The position numbers and the translations under genes are program-made. From assembly GCA_018268595.1 (NCBI GenBank), contig JAFDWH010000016.1:21075-85074 (forward strand): a stretch of 64,000 nucleotides of DNA, written 5' to 3'. Source of the stretch: Actinomycetota bacterium (GTDB lineage: Bacteria > Actinomycetota > Thermoleophilia > Solirubrobacterales > Solirubrobacteraceae). Positions within the stretch are counted from its first letter, which is position 1, and each line of letters starts with the position of its first letter. The notes below the pieces were generated by a model. It was not told the origin of the DNA and ran no database searches. It was given only the letters and a program-made list of their open reading frames with translations. Positions 32,744 through 42,376 of this stretch are shown in pieces.

Positions 32744-34036
32744 TCACGTGCGCGTGAAGCGCCGACCGGCGGTCGGCGAGACCGCCTCGTCGAGGCGCGT
32801 GCGCGCGGCGACCGTCTCGAGCAGCGTGCCGGACATCTCGTCGGCCTGCTCGGCCTGCTTGGCCTTCTCGAGCGCGGCGAGGCGCTCGGGCGTCATCTCG
32901 CCCGCGTTCTCGTCCTCGATCGCCTGCAGCCAGGCCGCGCCCTCGGCGGCCTCCTGCGCATCGACGTCGATGCGCTTTGCGCCGGAGCCGACGTACTTGT
33001 CGATCTCCTCGAACAAGGTGTCGACGAGCTGCTCGGTCGGGACCTTGCGCAGCGCTCTGCCGCGGCTGAAGATCAGGCCCTCGTTCTTCGCGCCGGTGAT
33101 GCCGAAGTCGGCGTGCGAGGCCTCGCCGATGCCGTTCACGGCACACCCCAGCACCGCCACCTCGATCGGCTCCTCGTACGCCTCCAGGCGCTTCTCGATG
33201 TCCGCCACGACGGTGTCCATGTCGAACTGCAGCCGCCCGCACGTCGGGCAGGCGATCAGCACCGGCCCGCGCTCGCGCAACTGGAGCGCCTTGAGGATCT
33301 CCCAGGCGACCTTCACCTCCTCCTCCGCATGGAAGGTGGAGAGCGAGATGCGGATCGTGTCGCCGATCCCGTCGGCCAGCAGCGTGCCGAGGCCGACCGC
33401 GCTCTTCAACGAGCCCGACCACTTCGTGCCCGCCTCGGTGATGCCGAGGTGCAGCGGGTATGGGATCCGCTCGCTCAGCAGGCGGTTCGACGCGATCGTG
33501 TTCGGCACGTTCGTCGACTTGATCGAGACCTTGAGGTTCTCGAACTCCAGCCGCTCCATCAGCTCGACGAACTCGACCGCGGCCGTCACCAGCGCCTCGA
33601 CGCTGTTCTCGCGCTCCAGCGCGTGCAGGTGCTTCGGCAGCGAGCCCGAGTTGACGCCGATCCGCAGCGGGGTCCCCAGCTCTCTCGCGCGGGCGGCCAC
33701 CTGCGCGACCTTGTCGGGGCCGCCGATGTTGCCGGGGTTGAGCCGCACGCAGTGCGCGCCGGCGTCCAGAGCCTTCAGCGCGAGCGTGTGGTTGAAGTGG
33801 ATGTCGGCGATGATCGGGATCGGCGACTCTCTGACGATCGTCTTGAGCGCCTCGACGTCCTGCTCGCGCGGGACCGCGCAGCGCACGATGTCGGCGCCCG
33901 CCTCGGCGACGCGCTTGATCTGCGCCAGCGTGGCGGCGAGGTCCGCCGTCTCCGTCTTCGTCATCGTCTGCACCGCGACGGGCGCACCGCCGCCGATCGG
34001 CACCGAGCCGACGTGGATCTGCCGCTGCGAGGCCAT
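32744..34036 (-). CDS. ispG: 4-hydroxy-3-methylbut-2-enyl diphosphate synthase
   Basis: Penultimate step of the MEP isoprenoid pathway: converts MEcPP to HMBPP using a [4Fe-4S] cluster. A 430-residue protein: an N-terminal TIM barrel (VRCAVPREQD, PIIADIHFN, RLNPGNIG, VNSGSLPKHL) and a C-terminal cluster domain with Cys263, Cys266 (CPTCGR), Cys298 (LGCAVNGIGE) and Glu305. The C-terminal ~45 residues after KRIDV are an extra Ala/Glu-rich tail. Last gene of the run that starts with rpsB; dxr of the same pathway is two genes upstream. Confidence 0.96.
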   Translation of the reverse strand: MASQRQIHVGSVPIGGGAPVAVQTMTKTETADLAATLAQIKRVAEAGADIVRCAVPREQDVEALKTIVRESPIPIIADIHFNHTLALKALDAGAHCVRLNPGNIGGPDKVAQVAARARELGTPLRIGVNSGSLPKHLHALERENSVEALVTAAVEFVELMERLEFENLKVSIKSTNVPNTIASNRLLSERIPYPLHLGITEAGTKWSGSLKSAVGLGTLLADGIGDTIRISLSTFHAEEEVKVAWEILKALQLRERGPVLIACPTCGRLQFDMDTVVADIEKRLEAYEEPIEVAVLGCAVNGIGEASHADFGITGAKNEGLIFSRGRALRKVPTEQLVDTLFEEIDKYVGSGAKRIDVDAQEAAEGAAWLQAIEDENAGEMTPERLAALEKAKQAEQADEMSGTLLETVAARTRLDEAVSPTAGRRFTRT

Positions 34037-34064
34037 CTGCCCTTGAGTGTACGAGGCGCGCCCG

Positions 34065-35144
34065 TCAGCGCACGTTGAAGCCGCCGTTCTGGAAGCGGCC
34101 GATGTCGTTCGTGAGCCCGATCACGAACAGCATGATCACGAGCGCGAAGCCGATGACGCTCGCGCGCTCCATGATCGCGAACGGGATCGCCCGCCCGCGC
34201 ACCTTCTCCGCCAGCGCCCAGAAGATGTGGCCGCCGTCGAGCGGCAGGAACGGGAACAGGTTGATGATCGCGAGCGACAGCGAGATCAGCGCGAGGATCT
34301 CCAACGCGCGCTCCGTGCTGAAGCCGATCGACTGGCGCGTCACCTCGTAGGCGCCGACGACGCTGCCGACCTGCTTGCGCTCTCTCGCCTGGAAGATGTG
34401 CGCGAAGACGGACAGCGTCCTGTTGGTGACGTCCCACATGCCGCTGGCGCTCGCGCCGGCCGCCGCGACCGGCCCGAGGTCGCGCGTGCCGCTCACGTAG
34501 GTGAAGCCGAGCCGCGTGCGCTCGATCCCTCTCGTCGCGTCGTAGCGCGGGCGGACGTCGAACGTCAGCCGCGTCCCGTCGCGCAGCACCACGAGACGCG
34601 CCGGCGTCGTCGCGACGCAGCCGGCGACCGGCCGGCCGGCGCATCTGTGGCTCGCGACCTGTCTCGCCATCGCCGTGACGTCGCCGCGGACGCCGTCGAC
34701 CGAGACGAGTCTGTCGCCCGGCTGCAGGTAGCGCGCGGCAGGCTGCTCGAGGTTGTGCGAGCTGACGACCTGGCTCGTCGTCGCCTCGCCGTTGACGAGG
34801 AACAGCGCCCACAGGATCAGGAACGCGAGCAGCACGTTGACCGCCGGCCCCGCGGCGATCACGACGACCCGCTTCCACACCGGCTGGCGGTAGTAGCTGC
34901 GCGCGGCGACCTCAGGCGGGAGCGTCTCCCGCGGGTTCATGCCGCTGATTCTCACGTAGCCGCCGAGCGGGATCGGGCCGATCCCGTACTCGGTCTCGCC
35001 GCGCCGGAACGACACGAGCGGTCTGCCGAAGAAGAGGCTGAAGCGCTCGACGCGCATCCCGACCGCCTTCGCGGCGGCGAAGTGGCCGCCCTCGTGGAGG
35101 ATGATCAGCACCGCGAAGCCGGCGAACGCGAGCAGCCAGCTCAT
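34065..35144 (-). CDS. rseP: Site-2 intramembrane metalloprotease (RseP/Rip1 type)
   Basis: A zinc protease that cuts anti-sigma factors and similar membrane proteins. A 359-residue protein with HEGGH (HExxH) at 17-21 in the first membrane helix, a PDZ domain at about 125-230 (LQPGDRLVSVDGV), and the LDG metal motif at 303-305 (PLDGGHIFW). It has four or so transmembrane helices. The ATG overlaps the dxr stop. In actinobacteria this gene sits between dxr and ispG, as here. Possible local substrate class: RskA-like anti-sigma proteins such as the one at 7801 (inference). Confidence 0.95.
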   Translation of the reverse strand: MSWLLAFAGFAVLIILHEGGHFAAAKAVGMRVERFSLFFGRPLVSFRRGETEYGIGPIPLGGYVRISGMNPRETLPPEVAARSYYRQPVWKRVVVIAAGPAVNVLLAFLILWALFLVNGEATTSQVVSSHNLEQPAARYLQPGDRLVSVDGVRGDVTAMARQVASHRCAGRPVAGCVATTPARLVVLRDGTRLTFDVRPRYDATRGIERTRLGFTYVSGTRDLGPVAAAGASASGMWDVTNRTLSVFAHIFQARERKQVGSVVGAYEVTRQSIGFSTERALEILALISLSLAIINLFPFLPLDGGHIFWALAEKVRGRAIPFAIMERASVIGFALVIMLFVIGLTNDIGRFQNGGFNVR

Positions 35145-36304
35145 GCCTTCGCCGCCCGCTGCTCGACCAGCTCGGCCGCCGCCGCGCGCGCGTCGCGGTC
35201 GGCCGCATAGAGCGTCTGGAAGGCGTGGATGCGCCCGGCCGGCACGGTCTGCAGCGACTGCTCGATCACCTCGGCGATCTCGTGGAAGCGCAACCGGCCG
35301 GTGAGGAACGCGTGCACCGCGACCTCGTTGGCGGCGTTGAGGATGCACGGCGCGGTCCCGCCCGCCTCCCCCGCCTCGCGCGCGAGCCGCAGGCACGCGA
35401 ACGTGCCGGTGTCGGGCGGCTCGAAGGTGAGCTGGCCGAGCTGCGCGAGGTCGAGCGGCTGCACCGGCAGCTCGACGCGGTCGGGGTGGTGCAGCGCGTA
35501 GGCGATCGGCACGCGCATGTCGGGGTAGCCGAGGTGCGCGAGCGTCGCGCCGTCGCACAGCTGGATCAGGCTGTGGACGATCGACTGCGGGTGCACGACG
35601 ACGTCGATCTGGTCGTAGGGCGTGCCGAACAGGTGGTGCGCCTCGATCAGCTCGAGGCCCTTGTTCATCAGCGTGGCCGAGTCGATCGTGATCTTGCCGC
35701 CCATCGCCCACGTCGGGTGCGCGAGCGCCTGCTCGACGGTCACGTCGCGCAGCTCGTGCGCGCTGCGGCCGCGGAACGGGCCGCCGGAGGCGGTCAGGAC
35801 GAGCTTGTCGACCGTCCCCGGCCGCTCCCCGGCCAGCAGCTGGTGGATCGCCGAGTGCTCGGAGTCGACCGGGACGATCTGCGCGCCGGTCGCCTCGGAC
35901 AGCTGCGTGACCAGCTCGCCGCCGACGACGAGCGACTCCTTGTTGGCGAGCGCGAGGTCGATCCCCTCGCCGAGCGCGGCGACCGTTGGGCCGAGGCCGG
36001 CGGAGCCGACGAGCGCGTTGAGGACGAGGTCGGCCTCCGACTCGACCACGAGCCGCACGAGCCCCTCCGCGCCGGCCAGCACCTCGCCGTCGGTCCACTG
36101 CTCGGCGGCGCGTGCGGCGGCGTCGCCGTCGGCGAGCGCGATCCGCGCGACGCCCAGCTCGCGCGCCTGCGCGACGAGCGCGTCCGCAGACGACTCGGCC
36201 GAGATGCCGACGACCTCCAGCTCGCCTGCGGCCTGCGCGACGACGTCGAGCGCCTGCGTGCCGATCGAGCCCGTCGAGCCGAGGATGAGGAGGCGGCGGG
36301 GCAT
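35141..36304 (-). CDS. dxr: 1-deoxy-D-xylulose 5-phosphate reductoisomerase
   Basis: Second step of the MEP pathway: DXP to MEP with NADPH. A 387-residue protein with the NADPH loop GSTGSIG at 9-15, NKESLVVGG, the metal residues Asp147 and Glu149 in VPVDSEHSA, ASGGPFRG and WAMGGKITIDSATLMNKG. Full length for the family. It is the target of fosmidomycin in other bacteria. The stop overlaps the rseP start (ATGA), so the two are translationally coupled. Confidence 0.97.
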   Translation of the reverse strand: MPRRLLILGSTGSIGTQALDVVAQAAGELEVVGISAESSADALVAQARELGVARIALADGDAAARAAEQWTDGEVLAGAEGLVRLVVESEADLVLNALVGSAGLGPTVAALGEGIDLALANKESLVVGGELVTQLSEATGAQIVPVDSEHSAIHQLLAGERPGTVDKLVLTASGGPFRGRSAHELRDVTVEQALAHPTWAMGGKITIDSATLMNKGLELIEAHHLFGTPYDQIDVVVHPQSIVHSLIQLCDGATLAHLGYPDMRVPIAYALHHPDRVELPVQPLDLAQLGQLTFEPPDTGTFACLRLAREAGEAGGTAPCILNAANEVAVHAFLTGRLRFHEIAEVIEQSLQTVPAGRIHAFQTLYAADRDARAAAAELVEQRAAKA

Positions 36305-36340
36305 GGGGCCCTTGATTCTAGGTGCGCGGCTTTGCGCGGC

Positions 36341-37207
36341 CTAAGCCAGCGCGTGCCACACGTAGTAGCCCACGACCGCCGCGAACAGGGCGGCGTCGAC
36401 GCGGTCCAGGGCGCCGCCGTGGGCGCCGAACGCGGCGCCGGTGTCCTTCACGCCGACGTCACGCTTGACGAACGACTCGAACAGGTCGCCGATCGGCGCG
36501 GCGATCGCGACGCCGAGGCCGAGCAGCAGCGCGTCGGTCGTCGAGAGCCAGTCCTGGTACAGGCCCGCGATCACGACGGCCGCGACCGCCGTCAGCATCC
36601 CGATCGCCAGGCCCTCGACCGTCTTGTTCGGCGAGATGCGCGGCGCCAGCGGGCGGCGGCCGAACGCCTTGCCGCCGAAGTACGCGCCCGTGTCGCCGAC
36701 GAACGTCCCCACCAGCACGTCGATCACGATCGCGTTGCCGTGCGGCAGCCCGCGCAGCAGCACTGCGTGCGCGAGCGCGAAGCCGATCCAGTAGATCCCG
36801 AACAGCGTGCTCGCCATCGCCAGCGAGGCGTGCTCGCGGCTCGGCCCCCACGCGGTCAGCCCGAACAGCACCGGCACGGCCGCGACCGCCGCCAGCAGGA
36901 TGTGGAACTGCGTCCCCCACAGCGCCGCCGCCAGCAGTCCCGCCAAAGCGAGGAAGCCGGCAAGCCGCACCGGTCTGACCGCTCTCAGCAGCTCGTACAG
37001 CTCGTGCAGGCAGAGGCAGCCGACCGCCAGCAGCGCGAGCGCCCACACCGCACCGCCGATCGCGTTGACGACGATCACCGCGATCGCGGCGGGGATCGCG
37101 ACGACGACGCGCCCGCCGAGGTCCGAGCCGCCGTGCCGGCGCGCCAGCCTGCGCGCGCGCCGCTCGCTCGGCGGCGGCCTGCGGCGCGTCGGCCGGCCGG
37201 CGCTCAC
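36341..37207 (-). CDS. cdsA: Phosphatidate cytidylyltransferase
   Basis: Makes CDP-diacylglycerol from phosphatidate and CTP, the precursor for the pgsA-type enzyme encoded at 26721. A 288-residue, multi-span membrane protein with the CDS signature near the C-terminus: ESFVKRDVGVKDTG followed by AHGGALDRVDA (the HGG-x2-DR-x-D metal-binding core). An Arg-rich N-terminal extension of about 30 residues precedes the first helix. The GTG at 37207 overlaps the uppS stop, giving coupled translation. Confidence 0.95.
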   Translation of the reverse strand: MSAGRPTRRRPPPSERRARRLARRHGGSDLGGRVVVAIPAAIAVIVVNAIGGAVWALALLAVGCLCLHELYELLRAVRPVRLAGFLALAGLLAAALWGTQFHILLAAVAAVPVLFGLTAWGPSREHASLAMASTLFGIYWIGFALAHAVLLRGLPHGNAIVIDVLVGTFVGDTGAYFGGKAFGRRPLAPRISPNKTVEGLAIGMLTAVAAVVIAGLYQDWLSTTDALLLGLGVAIAAPIGDLFESFVKRDVGVKDTGAAFGAHGGALDRVDAALFAAVVGYYVWHALA

Positions 37208-37908
37208 GCCACCCGCCCCCCGAACCGCCGCTGGCGCGTCGCGTACTCGGCGAGCGCCGCCTCGAACGCGTCGCGGTCGAAGTCGGGCCACAGCTCGGGC
37301 CGCGAGACGAACTCCGAGTAGGCGGTCTGCCACAGCAGGTAGTTCGACAGCCGCTGCTCGCCGCTCGTGCGGATCACCAGCTCCGGGTCGTGCATGTCGG
37401 GCGCGTAGAGGTGCCGGCGGAACTCCTCCTCGGTCGTGCCGCTGAAGGAGCGCGCCGCGTCGACGATCTCCGCGCGGCCGCCGTAGTTGAACGGGATGAA
37501 GAAGGTGATGCGGTCGTTGCCGGCGGTGAGCGCCTCGGCCCACTCCATCCGTCTGACGATCTCGCGTGGCACGGGCGCTTCGCGCCGGCCGATGAAGCGC
37601 AGGCGCACGCCCTCCTCGTGCAACTCGGGCGTCTCGCGGTCGATGTACTCGGCGAACATCGTCACGAGCGCCTTCACCTCCTCGAGCGAGCGCGACCAGT
37701 TCTCGGTCGAGAAGGCGTAGATCGTCAGCTCCTCGACCCCCAGGTCGACGGCGTCGCGCAGCCGCGCCTTGACGTTCTCCGCGCCGGCGCGGTGGCCGTC
37801 TGTCACGGTGAGGCCGCGCTGCTCCGCCCAGCGACCGTTCCCGTCGGTGATGATGGCGACGTAGCGGGGGCGCGCGGCGCCGGCTTCGTCGGAGTCGGAC
37901 ACGCCCAC
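37204..37908 (-). CDS. uppS: Isoprenyl (undecaprenyl) diphosphate synthase
   Basis: Cis-prenyltransferase that makes the C55 (or shorter) lipid carrier for wall synthesis from IPP. A 234-residue protein with the active-site block ITDGNGRWAEQRG including Asp22, the GHRAGAENV helix, FSTENWSR, and the C-terminal ELVIRTSGEQRLSNYLLWQTAYSEF. Product length cannot be read. It links the MEP genes (dxr, ispG) with the envelope genes in one cluster. The GTG at 37908 is taken as start; GTG at 37902 is also possible. Confidence 0.96.
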   Translation of the reverse strand: MGVSDSDEAGAARPRYVAIITDGNGRWAEQRGLTVTDGHRAGAENVKARLRDAVDLGVEELTIYAFSTENWSRSLEEVKALVTMFAEYIDRETPELHEEGVRLRFIGRREAPVPREIVRRMEWAEALTAGNDRITFFIPFNYGGRAEIVDAARSFSGTTEEEFRRHLYAPDMHDPELVIRTSGEQRLSNYLLWQTAYSEFVSRPELWPDFDRDAFEAALAEYATRQRRFGGRVA

Positions 37909-37915
37909 GCGCGCG

Positions 37916-38473
37916 TCAGACCTCGAGGATCTCTTCCTCTTTGTGCTTCAGCAGGCCGTCGAGCTCGTGGACCTTCTCGTCGGTCAGTCTCTGAAGCTCC
38001 CCCTCGGCGCGATGCTCGTCGTCGGCGCCGGCCTCGCCGGCGTCGCGCAGCTCGCGCAGGTCGTGCATCACGTCGCGGCGGATGTTGCGGATCGCGACGC
38101 GCCCCTCCTCGGCGATCCCGCGCACGACCTTGACGAGCTGCTTGCGCCGCTCCTCGGTCAGCTCGGGGATCGAGAGCCGGATCATGTTGCCGTCGTTGCT
38201 CGGCGTCAGGCCGACGTCGGATTCGAGGATCGCCTTCTCGATCGTCTTGATCGAGCTCTTGTCGTACGGCTGGATCGACAGCAGGCGCGCTTCGGGGGCG
38301 CCGATCGTCGCGAGCTGTCTGAGCGGCGTCGCGGCGCCGTAGTAGTCGACCATGATGCGGTCGAGCAGCGCGGGCGTCGCGCGACCGGTGCGCACCGAGC
38401 CGAACTCGTGGCGGGTCGACTCGACCGACTTCGTCATGCGCTCGCGCGCGTCTGCCAGCAGCTCTTCGATCAT
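37916..38473 (-). CDS. frr: Ribosome recycling factor
   Basis: Splits the post-termination ribosome together with EF-G. A 185-residue protein of standard length. The three-helix bundle is evident ([20 protein letters not shown] at the start, [20 protein letters not shown] and the long C-terminal helix ending HKEEEILEV). The RTGRA-x5-L motif and [16 protein letters not shown] are diagnostic. The ATG at 38473 overlaps the pyrH stop. Confidence 0.97.
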   Translation of the reverse strand: MIEELLADARERMTKSVESTRHEFGSVRTGRATPALLDRIMVDYYGAATPLRQLATIGAPEARLLSIQPYDKSSIKTIEKAILESDVGLTPSNDGNMIRLSIPELTEERRKQLVKVVRGIAEEGRVAIRNIRRDVMHDLRELRDAGEAGADDEHRAEGELQRLTDEKVHELDGLLKHKEEEILEV

Positions 38474-39243
38474 GTCCTCACCAGGGTTCCGACGCGGTCT
38501 CCGCACACTATCCGGTCGATGTTCGACTCGTCGTTCATGTTGAAGACGACGATCGGCAGTCTGTTCTCCATGCAGAGCGTGAGCGCTGTCGTGTCCATCA
38601 CGCGCAGTCGCCGCTCGACCGCCTCCATGTGCGAGATCTCGGGGATGAACTCGGCGGTCGGGTCGAGCGCCGGGTCGGCGCTGTAGACGCCCTCCACCCC
38701 GTTCTTCGCCATCAGGATCACCTCGGCGTGCATCTCGGTCGCGCGCAGCGCCGCCGCCGTGTCGGTCGTGAAGAACGGGTTGCCGGTGCCGGCCGCGAAG
38801 ATCACGACGCGGCCCTTCTCGAGGTGGCGGATCGCGCGCCGGCGGATGTACGGCTCGGCGACCTCGGAGATCTCGATCGCCGACAGCACGCGCGTCGGCG
38901 CGCCTTCCTTCTCGAGCGCGTCCTGCAGCGGCAGCGCGTTCAGCAGCGTCGCGAGCATGCCCATGTAGTCGCCCGTCGCGCGGTCCATGCCGGCGGCCTG
39001 GGCGGCGACGCCGCGGAAGATGTTGCCGGCGCCGACGACGACGCAGACCTGCACGCCGCGCGCGTGGACGCGCGCGATCTGGCTCGCGACCGCCTGGATC
39101 CGCTCCGGGTCGGCGCCGTACTCCTGGCTGCCGAGCAGCGCCTCGCCCGACAGCTTCAGCATGATCCGCGTGAACGCGGGCGCCGCGCCCTCGGGCTGCT
39201 CCGAGGGCGCGGGCACGACGGCCGGTTCGGGCTCAGTCGCCAA
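38470..39243 (-). CDS. pyrH: UMP kinase
   Basis: Phosphorylates UMP to UDP; hexameric and usually regulated by UTP and GTP. A 257-residue amino-acid-kinase-fold protein. It carries [62 protein letters not shown] and the [11 protein letters not shown] block. It has a ~25-residue Pro/Ala/Glu N-terminal extension that results from the TTG start at 39243, which overlaps the tsf tail by 11 bp. Family members often start near ITRIML, so the extension is uncertain. Confidence 0.95.
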   Translation of the reverse strand: MATEPEPAVVPAPSEQPEGAAPAFTRIMLKLSGEALLGSQEYGADPERIQAVASQIARVHARGVQVCVVVGAGNIFRGVAAQAAGMDRATGDYMGMLATLLNALPLQDALEKEGAPTRVLSAIEISEVAEPYIRRRAIRHLEKGRVVIFAAGTGNPFFTTDTAAALRATEMHAEVILMAKNGVEGVYSADPALDPTAEFIPEISHMEAVERRLRVMDTTALTLCMENRLPIVVFNMNDESNIDRIVCGDRVGTLVRT

Positions 39244-39829
39244 CGGCGAACCGCGTGAAGCGGCGGATCACGATGTTCTCGCCCGTTCTGGCGGCGAGCG
39301 CGGCGCGGATCTCCTCGATCGTGCGCCCCTCGTACTTCTCGCCGTTGACGTGCGCCTGCTTCAGGAGGACGACCTCCTTCAGCCACGAGTCGACCTTGCC
39401 TCTGACGATGTTGCCGCGGATGTTCTCCGGCTTGTCGGCGAACTGCTCCTCGGCGATGCGCGTCTCGCGCTCGACGTCCTCCGCCGGCACGCCGTCCTCG
39501 TCGACCGCGACCGGAGCGGCCGCCGCGACGTGCAGCGCGAGGTCCCGTGCGAACGCGACGAAGTCGTCGTTGCGCGCGACGAAGTCGGTCTCGCAGTCGA
39601 CCTCGACGAGCACGCCGATCTTGCCGTTGGCGTGGATGTAGGACTGCACGGTGCCCTCGGTGGCCGCGCGCTCGCCGCGCTTCTCGGCCTTCGCGACGCC
39701 CTTCACGCGCAGCGCCTCGATCGCCTTCTCGATGTCGCCGTCCGCCTCGACGAGGGCCTTCTTGCACTCCATCATCCCTGCGCCGGTGCGCTCGCGCAGG
39801 GCCTTCACGTCTTGGGCGGTGATGCTCAT
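39233..39829 (-). CDS. tsf: Elongation factor Ts (short form)
   Basis: GDP/GTP exchange factor for EF-Tu. A 198-residue protein, the short form also found in Thermus and cyanobacteria (E. coli has 283). The N-terminal UBA-like part reads [19 protein letters not shown] and the core reads [16 protein letters not shown] (TDFVARN contacts EF-Tu). The C-terminal coiled part is reduced. The ATG overlaps the rpsB stop (ATGA). Confidence 0.97.
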   Translation of the reverse strand: MSITAQDVKALRERTGAGMMECKKALVEADGDIEKAIEALRVKGVAKAEKRGERAATEGTVQSYIHANGKIGVLVEVDCETDFVARNDDFVAFARDLALHVAAAAPVAVDEDGVPAEDVERETRIAEEQFADKPENIRGNIVRGKVDSWLKEVVLLKQAHVNGEKYEGRTIEEIRAALAARTGENIVIRRFTRFAVGD

Positions 39830-40848
39830 GCGGTGGGCTCCCCCCCGGAGCCGGCGTCGGTGGTGGTGGTCGTCGTCGTCGCGGCGGCGGTCGGCTCGGC
39901 GGGCGCCTCGGGCGCCGGCGCGGCCTCGGCGGGCGCCGCCGGGGCGGCGGCAGCCGCGGCCTGCTGCGCCTGCGCGGCGGCGGCCTGCTCGGCGGCGCGC
40001 TTGGCCTCCTCGGCCTCTCTGCGCGCCTGCTCCTCGGCCTCGCGCTTGGCGGCCTCCTCGGCCTCGCGCTTCGCCTTCTCCTCGGCCTCGCGCTTGGCGC
40101 GCGCCTCGGCCTCGATGCGGGCCTTCTCCTCCGCCTCCTTGCGCGCGCGCTCCTCCTCCTCGCGGAAGATGCGGTTGCCCTCGCCGATCACGTCGCCGAG
40201 CGCGCCGGCGATCACGGCGCACGAGCGGATCGCGTCGTCGTTGCCGGGGATCACGTAGTCGATCCCGTCCGGGTCGCAGTTCGTGTCGACGAGCCCGATG
40301 ATCGGGATGCGCAGGACCTGCGCTTCGCGCACGGCGATCGCCTCGGTCTTGAGGTCGACGACGAAGATCGCGTCGGGGACGCGCTGCATGTTCTTGACGC
40401 CGCCGAGGTTCGCCTGCAGCTTCGCGAGGTCGGCCTGCGCGGCCAGGCGCTCGCGCGTCGGCAGCAGCGCGAGCTGCCCCTCCGCCTCGTAGCGCTCGAG
40501 GTCGTGCAGCCGTCTGATGCGGCCGGAGATCGTGCCGAAGTTCGTCAGCAGCCCGCCGAGCCAGCGGTGGTTGACGTACGGCATGCCGGACGCCTCGGCG
40601 GACGCTCTGATCGCGTCACGGGCCTGCTTCTTGGTGCCGACGAACAGCACGGTGCCGCCGCGGTGGGCGAGCGCGGAGGCGAACTCGCGCGCCTCCTGCA
40701 GCAGCTCGTCGGTCTGCAGCAGGTCGATGATGTAGATGCCGGCGCGCTCGCCGAAGATGAAGCGGCGCATCTTCGGGTTCCAGCGGCGCGTCTGATGGCC
40801 GAAGTGGACGCCGGCCTCCAGCAGCTCCTTGATGCCTACCTGAGCCAC
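39826..40848 (-). CDS. rpsB: 30S ribosomal protein S2 with long charged C-terminal extension
   Basis: A 340-residue S2; the family core is about 225-240 residues. The core is complete ([68 protein letters not shown]). After residue ~230 come about 65 residues of [12 protein letters not shown] heptads, likely a single alpha-helix or coiled coil, then a low-complexity Ala/Pro and Thr tail. Such extensions occur in some actinobacteria. It starts with GTG after a GGGAG site. First gene of the tsf-pyrH-frr-uppS-cdsA-dxr-rseP-ispG run. Confidence 0.97.
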   Translation of the reverse strand: MAQVGIKELLEAGVHFGHQTRRWNPKMRRFIFGERAGIYIIDLLQTDELLQEAREFASALAHRGGTVLFVGTKKQARDAIRASAEASGMPYVNHRWLGGLLTNFGTISGRIRRLHDLERYEAEGQLALLPTRERLAAQADLAKLQANLGGVKNMQRVPDAIFVVDLKTEAIAVREAQVLRIPIIGLVDTNCDPDGIDYVIPGNDDAIRSCAVIAGALGDVIGEGNRIFREEEERARKEAEEKARIEAEARAKREAEEKAKREAEEAAKREAEEQARREAEEAKRAAEQAAAAQAQQAAAAAAPAAPAEAAPAPEAPAEPTAAATTTTTTTDAGSGGEPTA

Positions 40849-40901
40849 GGTGTGCTCCCTTGTGTGGTGGTGCGAGATGCCCGGCCGGAGACGTCGCGGT
40901 C

Positions 40902-40920
40902 CCGGCGCACGATGCGCCGG
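40902..40920 (-). promoter_or_regulatory. GC-rich hairpin between rluD and rpsB
   Basis: CCGGCGCA-CGA-TGCGCCGG is a perfect 8-bp stem with a 3-nt loop, in the 126-bp gap between the end of rluD and the rpsB start. It has no T-run, so a plain intrinsic terminator is doubtful. It could be part of an S2 autoregulatory leader or a transcription end for rluD. Confidence 0.5.
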
Positions 40921-40974
40921 TCAGGGTCGCGAGGCCCCGTGTCGACCGGGGTAGACGACAGATCGCGCGGGATT

Positions 40975-41904
40975 CTAGACGGTTCCGGCGCTCAGCCGAT
41001 CGAGCACGGCCTGCAGGTCCGGCGGCAGCGGCGAGGTCACGTCGACCCGCTCGTCCGTGACCGGGTGGTCGAACGCGAGCCGGGTCGCGTGCAGGAACTG
41101 GCGCGCGAGGCCGAACGCGCCGCCGGCCGCGCCCGTGCCGGCCGCCGGTCCATATTCCGGGTCCCCCGCGACCGGATGCCCGATCGCCTGCAGGTGCACC
41201 CGGATCTGGTGCGTGCGGCCGCTCTCGAGCGCCACGCGCAGCAGCGTCCAGCCGGCGTAGGCGTGCTCCAGCTCGAAGTGCGTGCGCGCCGCGCGCGGGA
41301 CGTCCGTGTCGGTCGACATGCGCGTGCGCACGCGCCGGTCGCGCCCGATCGGGGCGTCGATCGTGCCGCTGCGCGCCGGCGGGCAGCCCTCCACGAGCGC
41401 GAGGTACTCGCGCCGCAGCGCGCGTCTGCGGATCAGCTCCTGCAGCGCGCGGTGCACCGGCTCGGACTTCGCGACCACGAGCAGCCCGGAGGTGTCCTTG
41501 TCGAGCCGGTGGACGATCCCCGCCCGTGCGGCGTCCTCCCCGCCCGCGGCGCGGCCGGCGAGCGCCTCCGCGAGCGTCGCGCCGCGGTGCCCGCGCGCCG
41601 GGTGGACGACGACGCCGGCCGGCTTGTCGACGACGAGCAGGTGCGCGTCCTCGAAGGCGACCGCGAACGGCACCGGCTCGTCCGCGCCGGCGGCCGCGTC
41701 GGCGCCCGGCTGCGGCGCGACCTCGATCCGCTCGCCCGCCGCCACACGGTGGCGCTTCGGCCGCGGCTCACCGTCGACCGTCACGAGCCCGGCGTCGATC
41801 GCGCGCTGCGCGGCGCTGCGCGAGCCGAGCGGCCCCGCGAGCAGCTGGTCGAGCCGCTCGCCCGCGGCGGCGGCGTCGACCTCAATCGCCAGCGGCTCTT
41901 CCAC
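40975..41904 (-). CDS. rluD: Pseudouridine synthase RluD type
   Basis: Isomerises uridines in 23S rRNA. A 309-residue protein with an N-terminal S4 RNA-binding domain (about 16-65, ERLDQLLAG, GLVTVDGE) and the catalytic domain. That domain has the diagnostic HRLDKDTSGLLVVAK motif holding the catalytic Asp, VVDKPAGVVVHPA, and the RTHQIRVHL block. In many actinobacteria it directly follows lspA, as here. It starts with GTG inside the lspA coding end (23-bp overlap). Confidence 0.95.
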   Translation of the reverse strand: MEEPLAIEVDAAAAGERLDQLLAGPLGSRSAAQRAIDAGLVTVDGEPRPKRHRVAAGERIEVAPQPGADAAAGADEPVPFAVAFEDAHLLVVDKPAGVVVHPARGHRGATLAEALAGRAAGGEDAARAGIVHRLDKDTSGLLVVAKSEPVHRALQELIRRRALRREYLALVEGCPPARSGTIDAPIGRDRRVRTRMSTDTDVPRAARTHFELEHAYAGWTLLRVALESGRTHQIRVHLQAIGHPVAGDPEYGPAAGTGAAGGAFGLARQFLHATRLAFDHPVTDERVDVTSPLPPDLQAVLDRLSAGTV

Positions 41905-42376
41905 CGAGCTCGAGCACCAGCACGAGCGCCGCGACGCCGCCGGTGATGCACATGTCCGCGACGTTGAAGGCCGGCCAATGCGGAAAGTGGATGAAGTCCG
42001 TCACGTAGCCCTGGTGCACGCGGTCGACCAGGTTGCCGACCGCGCCGCCCAGCACGAGCCCTGTCGGCAGCCACAGCAGCGGCCGCTCGGCATGCCGCAC
42101 GAAGTACGCGAGCAGCAGCGCGAGCGCCGCGAGCGTCACGACCAGCACGATCGCGCCGCCACCACCGAGGAAGCCGAACGCGACGCCTCTGTTGTGCACG
42201 TTCACGAGCGACAACGGGCCGACGACGTCGTGCTGCTCGCCGGGGTCGATCGAGGAGCGCACGAGCGCCTTCGTCGCCTGGTCGGCCAGCAGCACGGCCA
42301 GCACGACGAGCCCCGCGAACGCCCACCGCGCCCCGCGCGCCGGGCTCGAGACGGCGGCTTCCCCCACGGCCGCCAT
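41882..42376 (-). CDS. lspA: Lipoprotein signal peptidase
   Basis: Removes signal peptides from diacylglyceryl-modified prolipoproteins. A 164-residue protein with four membrane helices. The two catalytic Asp lie in GAVGNLVDRV and WPAFNVADMCI, and the N-terminal DQATKALV block is typical. The ATG overlaps the last base of the upstream YggT-family gene. The gene shows that the organism processes lipoproteins. Confidence 0.95.
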   Translation of the reverse strand: MAAVGEAAVSSPARGARWAFAGLVVLAVLLADQATKALVRSSIDPGEQHDVVGPLSLVNVHNRGVAFGFLGGGGAIVLVVTLAALALLLAYFVRHAERPLLWLPTGLVLGGAVGNLVDRVHQGYVTDFIHFPHWPAFNVADMCITGGVAALVLVLELGGRAAGD

